From the NCBI RefSeq assembly GCF_039540575.1, contig NZ_BAABFC010000009.1, forward strand, positions 248,001 to 312,000: 64,000 nucleotides of DNA, in the 5' to 3' direction. Source of the stretch: Pseudaeromonas paramecii (GTDB taxonomy: Bacteria > Pseudomonadota > Gammaproteobacteria > Enterobacterales > Aeromonadaceae). Both the position numbers and the translations under genes were made by a program. The notes beneath the pieces are model-generated. The model ran no database searches. It was given only the letters and a program-made list of their open reading frames with translations, and was not told the origin of the DNA. This document shows positions 59,361 through 64,000 of this stretch, in pieces. Every line of letters starts with the position of its first letter. The stretch's first letter is position 1.

Positions 59361-60581
59361 ATGATCCCATCCAGCTCCACGGCCCGGCAGGATGCCTGGC
59401 TACTGTGGCCCCTGGCCGCCATTCACTTCTATCACCTGCTGGATCTGCTGATGCTGCAGCCCCTGGCCCCGCAACTGATGAGCCAGCTGGCCCTCTCCAG
59501 TGGCCAGTTTGCCAGTCTGGTGACAGCCTATGCCCTGTGCGCGGCCTTGGGAGGCCTGATTGCAGCTCTGTTTATCGACCGGGTGGAGCGCAAGCGACTG
59601 CTGCTCTGCCTGTTTGCCCTATTCAGCCTGATGACGCTGCTGTGCGGTCTGGCCAGCGATTATGGCGTCTTGCTGCTGGCCCGGGGAGTCAGCGGCCTGG
59701 CCGGCGGCATGCTCAGCGCCATGGTGCAGACCCTGATCGGCGATCTGATCCCGCCGGAGCGGCGCGGTCGCGCCACCGGCCTCATGATGTCCATGTTCTC
59801 CCTGGCCAGCATACTGGGGGTGCCCCTGGCCCTCTGGCTCAGCGAGCTGGGCGGTTGGCGGCTGCCCTTTGTCCTGCTCGCCACCCTGGCATTGCCCTGT
59901 GCCCTGGTAGCGGCCTGGCGCCTGCCCCGCCGTCCCCCCATGCCACAAGCCGAGCTGCGCCACCCTCTGGCCATGTGGGGACGCATACTGGCACCCCGGC
60001 GCCACCGTGCCGCCTTGCTGTTTGTCTGCTGTGGCGTCTTCTCCGGCGCCTGCGTCATGCCGTTTCTGGCCATCTATCTGACCCAAGCGTTGCAGGTCTC
60101 CAGCGGCCTGCTCTCCTGGGTCTATCTGCTGGGTGGCGCCGCCACCCTGCTGGCCAGCCGCTGGGTCGGCGGCTGGAGCGACCGGGTGGGCAAGCCCCAG
60201 GCCTTCTTGCGCCTCGCCGGCCTCTCCCTGCTGCCCATCACGCTCATCACCCAGTTGCCCCCCCTGCCCTGGTACGGCCTGCTGCTGGCCACCACCTTGT
60301 TCTTCCTGCTGGTGCCCTGCCGCTCTGTGCCGGCGGTGGCCCTGGTGACCAGCTCGGTGGATCCGGCGCTGCGGGGCGGCTTTCTGGCCATGAACGCCAG
60401 CTGCCAGCAACTGGCCACCGCCGCCGGGGCCGCGGTGGCGGGACAACTGGTTCAGGTGAGCGAACAGGGGGTCAGCGGCTATGGCTATGCCGGTCTGCTG
60501 GGCGGGTTGGCCACCCTGGCGGCCATGGTCCTGTGTCTGCGGATCCCGCCCCTGCCCAGGACAGAGCCCCGCACGGCCTGA
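59361..60581 (+). CDS. MFS exporter
   Basis: 406 residues, twelve hydrophobic segments, with the MFS motif GGLIAALFIDRVERKRLL after TM2 and PPERRGRATGLMMSMFS in TM4-5 region, typical of DHA-type drug or siderophore exporters. ATG 59361 is chosen (TAAGG upstream); a TTG at 59319 would start inside the Fur-like site. Placement opposite the iron operon suggests siderophore export, analogous to EntS; substrate unproven. Confidence 0.8.
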   Translation: MIPSSSTARQDAWLLWPLAAIHFYHLLDLLMLQPLAPQLMSQLALSSGQFASLVTAYALCAALGGLIAALFIDRVERKRLLLCLFALFSLMTLLCGLASDYGVLLLARGVSGLAGGMLSAMVQTLIGDLIPPERRGRATGLMMSMFSLASILGVPLALWLSELGGWRLPFVLLATLALPCALVAAWRLPRRPPMPQAELRHPLAMWGRILAPRRHRAALLFVCCGVFSGACVMPFLAIYLTQALQVSSGLLSWVYLLGGAATLLASRWVGGWSDRVGKPQAFLRLAGLSLLPITLITQLPPLPWYGLLLATTLFFLLVPCRSVPAVALVTSSVDPALRGGFLAMNASCQQLATAAGAAVAGQLVQVSEQGVSGYGYAGLLGGLATLAAMVLCLRIPPLPRTEPRTA

Positions 60582-60594
60582 GGCCGGCGCGCCA

Positions 60595-60654
60595 ACAAAA
60601 AGGGCCTGCAACAGCAGGCGCACAAACAAAAAGGGCCTGCAGCAGCAGGCCCTT
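60595..60654. terminator. Duplicated hairpin terminator between MFS gene and erpA
   Basis: A 25-base unit occurs twice (60595-60619 and 60626-60650, one mismatch), each beginning ACAAAAAGGGCCTGC and able to form the GCCTGC / GCAGGC hairpin. The second copy has the full ten-bp stem AAGGGCCTGC / GCAGGCCCTT and TTTTTGTTTG on the minus strand, ending erpA. Confidence 0.8.
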
Positions 60655-60678
60655 GGGCAAGGCAATAGCGGGGGCGGC

Positions 60679-61029
60679 TTAGATGGAGAAGGAGGAGCCG
60701 CAGCCGCAGGTGGTGGTGGCGTTGGGGTTGGTCACCAGGAAGCGGGAACCCTCCAGCCCCTCGGTGTAGTCGACGGTGCCGCCCACCAAGTACTGCAGGC
60801 TCATGCCGTCCACCACCATGATGACGCCATCGCGCTCCACCACGGTATCGCCGTCATTGACCTTCTCGTCGAAGGTGAAGCCGTACTGGAAGCCGGAGCA
60901 ACCACCGCCGGTGATGTACACCCGCAGCTTGAGTTCCGGATTCTCCTCTTCGGTGATCAGGCTCTTGATCTTGGCCGCGGCGGCCGCGGTCATCTCGATG
61001 GGGAACTGCATCTCAACACTGTCGCTCAT
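60679..61029 (-). CDS. erpA: ErpA iron-sulfur cluster carrier
   Basis: A-type carrier that delivers Fe-S clusters, notably to IspG/IspH of the MEP pathway. From ATG 61029 it has 116 residues; the three conserved cysteines lie in GGGCSGFQYGF and CGCGSSFSI. The start at 61050 would add seven unconserved residues. Behind clcA as in E. coli, with an IscR-like site upstream. Confidence 0.95.
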   Translation of the reverse strand: MSDSVEMQFPIEMTAAAAAKIKSLITEEENPELKLRVYITGGGCSGFQYGFTFDEKVNDGDTVVERDGVIMVVDGMSLQYLVGGTVDYTEGLEGSRFLVTNPNATTTCGCGSSFSI

Positions 61030-61066
61030 GATCAACCTCACATAATGCAATGGGGCGGATTATCCA

Positions 61067-61091
61067 ATACCCGAGTTGGGAGTTCAAGTAT
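61067..61091 (-). promoter_or_regulatory. IscR type-1-like operator upstream of erpA
   Basis: A 25-base imperfect palindrome with outer arms ATACCCGA and TCAAGTAT. Arms agree with the type 1 IscR consensus (from memory, 17 of 25 positions); the centre does not. It overlaps the clcA stop and the erpA -35 region (a possible -10 CATTAT lies at 61042-61047). E. coli erpA is IscR-controlled. Confidence 0.5.
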
Positions 61092-62502
61092 TCACCGCTG
61101 CCCCGGGCTGACCGGCCTCGGCGGCGGTTTTTTGCCGGGCCAACCGCAGGGTCCGCTCCAGGATCTGACTGTAGATGGGCCGGCCACCCAGCATCTGCGC
61201 CACCAGGGTCGCACACAGGGTGGTGATCATCATGGGCAGGATCAGGCCGTAGTTGTTGGTCATCTCGGTGACCAGCACTATGCCCGTCACCGGCGCCCTA
61301 ACCGAGGCGGCAAACAGCGCCCCCATGCCGGCGATGGCGAAGGTGCCGGTCTCGATGGGCAGACCGGGGAACAGCTGACTGAACAGCTGGCCCAGCATGG
61401 CGCCGCACAGGGTGCCCAGCGCCAGGGAGGGGGCAAACACACCGCCGGGAATGCCGGAGCAGAAGCACAACAGGGTGCCGGCCAAGCGCCACAACAGCAG
61501 CAACAAGAGCGCCTCGTAGGGCAAGGGGCTGGTGATCCACACGGGGATCTCGTGCATGCCACTGCCGCTGAAGCCCTGGCCATACAGGGAGAGCACGCCG
61601 AAGCCGCCGGCCACCATCATCAGCAGGGCCACCACCCGGCTGCGCTGGTTGCGGTGCAGCGCCAGGTAGGTGTCCTGCACCCGGTTCACCGCCCGATTGA
61701 AGCCATAGCCGATGACCCCCATCAGGCAGCCCAACAGCACATACAGGCCACCGGTGGACAGATGGGGCGTGGCAAAGTGCGGCAGATGGAACACCGGCTG
61801 GGTGCCCAGCAGCAGCTGACGGGTGACGGTCGCCAGTATCACAGCCGTGCTCACCGCCTTCACCGACAAGAAGGAGTAGCGAAACTGGGGCCGCATCTCC
61901 TCCAGCACGAACAGGATGCCCGCCAGCGGCGCGTTGAAGGCCGCCGACAGCCCCGCCGCCGACCCCGCCGCCAGCAGGGCGTGGCCGGCATCCTTGGGCA
62001 GCTTGAACAGGTCCGCCACCATGCGGCCCACGTTGCCGCCGATCTGCACCGAGGGACCTTCCCGGCCCAGTATCATGCCGGAGCTCAAGGAGAGGGAGCC
62101 GCCGAAGAACTTCACCGGGATCACCCGCCACCAGCGTACCGGCCGCAGATCATCCAGCGCCCCTTCGATCTCGGGAATGCCGGAGCCGCCGGCCTCCGGA
62201 GCAAACCTGTGGGTCAGGTACATGGCGATGCCGCCGAACAGGGCGCTGATGGCGAAGGCCAGCAGCCAGAGAGTCCAGCCCTCAAACTGATCGAGAAAGT
62301 CGAAGCGCCGCTCGATGAGGTAGTCCGCCACAAACTCGAACGCCGCACAGATGGCCCCCGCTAGGCTGCCGGTCAGGGCGGCCAGCGCCAGTATCTTGGG
62401 CGAAGTATGGTCCCGCTTGACGAAACGGCGGATCACATTGCGCAGGCGGCGTCTGCGCCGTTTGGTGTGCTGGCGCTGGCGGGCGGGGCTCATGGCGGGC
62501 AT
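61084..62502 (-). CDS. clcA: ClcA H+/Cl- exchange transporter
   Basis: Electrogenic 2Cl-/H+ antiporter for extreme acid response. From ATG 62502 (AGGAG about eleven bases upstream; GTG 62511 is an alternative) it has 472 residues. Selectivity motifs GSGIPE, GREGPS (gating Glu) and GIPGGVFAPSLALG are present, and FVLEEMRPQFRY carries the inner proton Glu. N-terminal 30 residues are strongly Arg-rich. Same hemL/clcA/erpA grouping as in E. coli. Confidence 0.94.
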   Translation of the reverse strand: MPAMSPARQRQHTKRRRRRLRNVIRRFVKRDHTSPKILALAALTGSLAGAICAAFEFVADYLIERRFDFLDQFEGWTLWLLAFAISALFGGIAMYLTHRFAPEAGGSGIPEIEGALDDLRPVRWWRVIPVKFFGGSLSLSSGMILGREGPSVQIGGNVGRMVADLFKLPKDAGHALLAAGSAAGLSAAFNAPLAGILFVLEEMRPQFRYSFLSVKAVSTAVILATVTRQLLLGTQPVFHLPHFATPHLSTGGLYVLLGCLMGVIGYGFNRAVNRVQDTYLALHRNQRSRVVALLMMVAGGFGVLSLYGQGFSGSGMHEIPVWITSPLPYEALLLLLLWRLAGTLLCFCSGIPGGVFAPSLALGTLCGAMLGQLFSQLFPGLPIETGTFAIAGMGALFAASVRAPVTGIVLVTEMTNNYGLILPMMITTLCATLVAQMLGGRPIYSQILERTLRLARQKTAAEAGQPGAAVNT

Positions 62503-62538
62503 AAGTAACACTACTCCTGGGGCGTGTCGGGGGGCGGT

Positions 62539-62566
62539 TTGTCGCTAACCGGCTTTTTGCTATAGT
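62539..62566 (+). promoter_or_regulatory. hemL promoter
   Basis: TTGTCG (62539-62544), 16-base spacer, TATAGT (62561-62566), with about 80 bases of leader before hemL. Confidence 0.5.
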
Positions 62567-62652
62567 CCGGGCCTATTATCGGGCAAAGCCCGCCTGGGTT
62601 GAACCCTGCACCTCAGGTCATTATCCATCTGTTTTAGCCAGAGGAATCCCTA

Positions 62653-63972
62653 ATGAGTCTCTCCCAACCGCCCCTTCGCTCCCAACAGCTCATCAAGCAG
62701 GCCCGTCAGCACATTCCCGGCGGCGTCAACTCCCCGGTCCGGGCTTTCAACGGCGTGGGCGGTACCCCCCGCTTCATCCAGCGGGCCGACGGTGCCTATC
62801 TGTATGATGTGGACGGTCAGGCCTATGTGGATTACATCGGCTCCTGGGGTCCCATGCTGCTGGGCCATAACCACCCGGCCATCAAGGCAGCTGTGCTGGC
62901 GGCGGTGGAACAGGGCCTGAGCTACGGTGCCCCCACCGAGGTGGAGGTGCGCATGGCCGAGACCCTCGCCCGCCTGGTGCCCTCCATGGAGATGAGCCGC
63001 ATGGTCAACTCCGGCACAGAGGCCACCATGAGCGCCATCCGCCTGGCCCGCGGCTACACGGGCCGGGACAAGTTCATCAAGTTCGAGGGCTGCTACCACG
63101 GCCACGCCGACGCCCTGCTGGTCAAAGCCGGCTCCGGCGCCCTGACCCTGGGGCAACCCAACTCCCCCGGCGTGCCGGCGGACTTCGCCAAGCACACCCT
63201 CACCTGCACCTATAACGATCTGGCCTCGGTGGCCGCGGCCTTTGCCGAATTCCCCGATGAGATCGCCTGCATCATAGTGGAGCCGGTGGCAGGCAACATG
63301 AACTGCATCCCGCCGGAGCCGGGCTTCCTGGAGGGGCTGCGCGCCTTGTGCGACCAGCACGGCGCCCTGCTGATCCTGGACGAGGTGATGACCGGTTTTC
63401 GGGTCGCCCTGGGCGGCGCCCAGGCCCACTACGGCATCAAGCCCGATCTCACCACGCTAGGCAAGATCATCGGTGGCGGCATGCCGGTGGGCGCCTTCGG
63501 CGGCCGGCGCGACATCATGGAGCAGCTGGCCCCCATCGGCCCCGTCTACCAGGCCGGCACCCTGTCCGGTAACCCGGTGGCCATGGCGGCCGGGCTGGCC
63601 ATGCTGGAGGCCATTCAGGCCCCCGGCCTCTACGAGGCACTGAACGCCAAGACCGCCCAGGTGGCTCAAGGCCTGAAGACGGCCGCCGACAAGCACGGCA
63701 TCCCCCTGACCATCACCCAGGTGGGCGGCATGTTCGGCTTCTTCTTCAGCCGCGAGGCCCACATCAGCCGCTTCGAGCAGGTGACCGCCTGCGATCTGGC
63801 CGCCTTCAAGCGCTTCTACCACCTGATGCTGGAGGCCGGCATCTACCTGGCTCCCAGCGCCTTTGAAGCCGGCTTCCTCTCCCTGGCCCACGGCGAGGCG
63901 GAGATAGCCCAGACCCTGGCCGCCGCCGACGCCGCCTTCGCCCAATTGAAGGCCGACGGCTTCGGTGCCTGA
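62653..63972 (+). CDS. hemL: Glutamate-1-semialdehyde 2,1-aminomutase
   Basis: PLP enzyme making 5-aminolevulinate from the product of HemA (encoded at 38 kb in this window). 439 residues (E. coli 426), with PGGVNSPVRAF near the start, the LILDEVMTGFRVALGGAQ stretch, and the PLP lysine in TLGKIIGGGMPVGAFGG. ATG 62653 follows AGAGGAAT. The C-terminus is slightly extended (QLKADGFGA). Confidence 0.96.
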   Translation: MSLSQPPLRSQQLIKQARQHIPGGVNSPVRAFNGVGGTPRFIQRADGAYLYDVDGQAYVDYIGSWGPMLLGHNHPAIKAAVLAAVEQGLSYGAPTEVEVRMAETLARLVPSMEMSRMVNSGTEATMSAIRLARGYTGRDKFIKFEGCYHGHADALLVKAGSGALTLGQPNSPGVPADFAKHTLTCTYNDLASVAAAFAEFPDEIACIIVEPVAGNMNCIPPEPGFLEGLRALCDQHGALLILDEVMTGFRVALGGAQAHYGIKPDLTTLGKIIGGGMPVGAFGGRRDIMEQLAPIGPVYQAGTLSGNPVAMAAGLAMLEAIQAPGLYEALNAKTAQVAQGLKTAADKHGIPLTITQVGGMFGFFFSREAHISRFEQVTACDLAAFKRFYHLMLEAGIYLAPSAFEAGFLSLAHGEAEIAQTLAAADAAFAQLKADGFGA

Positions 63973-63987
63973 ACCTAAGGAGATAGG

Positions 63988-64000
63988 ATGACCGACAAGA
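63988..64000 (+). CDS. Start of a further gene, cut by the window end
   Basis: ATG 63988 with AAGGAG (63977-63982) five bases upstream, 15 bases past the hemL stop; only MTDK is readable. Probably cotranscribed with hemL; identity cannot be given. Confidence 0.5.

Noticed and set aside
60481..62364. 627-codon plus-strand frame opposite erpA and clcA
   Set aside because: Gln/His/Gly-rich shadow crossing the duplicated terminators; ErpA and ClcA motifs are intact on the other strand.
1..64000. Possible mobile elements, prophage, CRISPR or tRNA/rRNA genes
   Set aside because: No transposase, integrase, terminal repeats, regularly spaced repeats or cloverleaf/CCA patterns were found on reading; an automated scan was not possible.

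Overview
This window is a GC-rich (roughly 60%), densely coded gammaproteobacterial chromosome segment. Gene content and order (map-glnD-dapD facing rpsB-tsf-pyrH-frr, the gcvA-rlmM pair, hemA-prfA-prmC-sirB1-kdsA facing lolB-ispE-prs, clcA-erpA facing hemL, and queF beside syd) point to the Vibrio/Aeromonas/enteric branch. High GC with a Vibrio-like layout suggests Aeromonadales (Aeromonas or a relative). The genus is an inference, not a demonstration.

Region by region: 1-11.3 kb (all minus) carries translation and envelope biogenesis genes, rpsB-tsf-pyrH-frr and then uppS-cdsA-dxr-rseP-bamA-skp-lpxD; lpxD runs off the window start. 11.6-16 kb (plus) holds map, glnD and dapD. 16-20.9 kb is sugar uptake: ptsG, then lamB-malM with MalT-like sites but no malK beside them. 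20.8-31.9 kb holds truC-yqcC, a DUF3301/KfrA-like/DUF2310 run converging on syd, queF, a signalling pair (a TPR membrane protein with a degenerate GGDEF domain followed by an intact diguanylate cyclase), ppnN, xni and an SDR enzyme. 32-38 kb holds rlmM-gcvA, an unannotated 39-codon gene with a structured upstream region, and kdsA-sirB1-prmC-prfA-hemA. 39.6-50.5 kb holds lolB-ispE-prs, a META-domain lipoprotein, ribB with an FMN riboswitch, serA, a YeiE-like regulator, tyrS, mepM-anmK and a YccT-family gene.

50.7-60.6 kb is an iron-siderophore module: TonB receptor, EntA-like dehydrogenase, FecCD-type ABC transporter, binding protein, siderophore-interacting flavoprotein, a TIKI/ChaN-like protein and an MFS exporter. 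Three Fur-box-like sites lie at its promoters. Only EntA of the catechol synthesis pathway is present. The window closes with erpA (under an IscR type-1-like site), clcA, hemL and the first codons of another gene.

Most of the window is core genome. No insertion sequences, prophage, CRISPR arrays, rRNA or tRNA genes were seen. The parts least explained by known annotation are the 39-codon gene, the pseudo-GGDEF/active GGDEF pair, the DUF3301/KfrA-like/DUF2310 run, the solitary entA in the Fur-controlled module, and several regulatory repeats.
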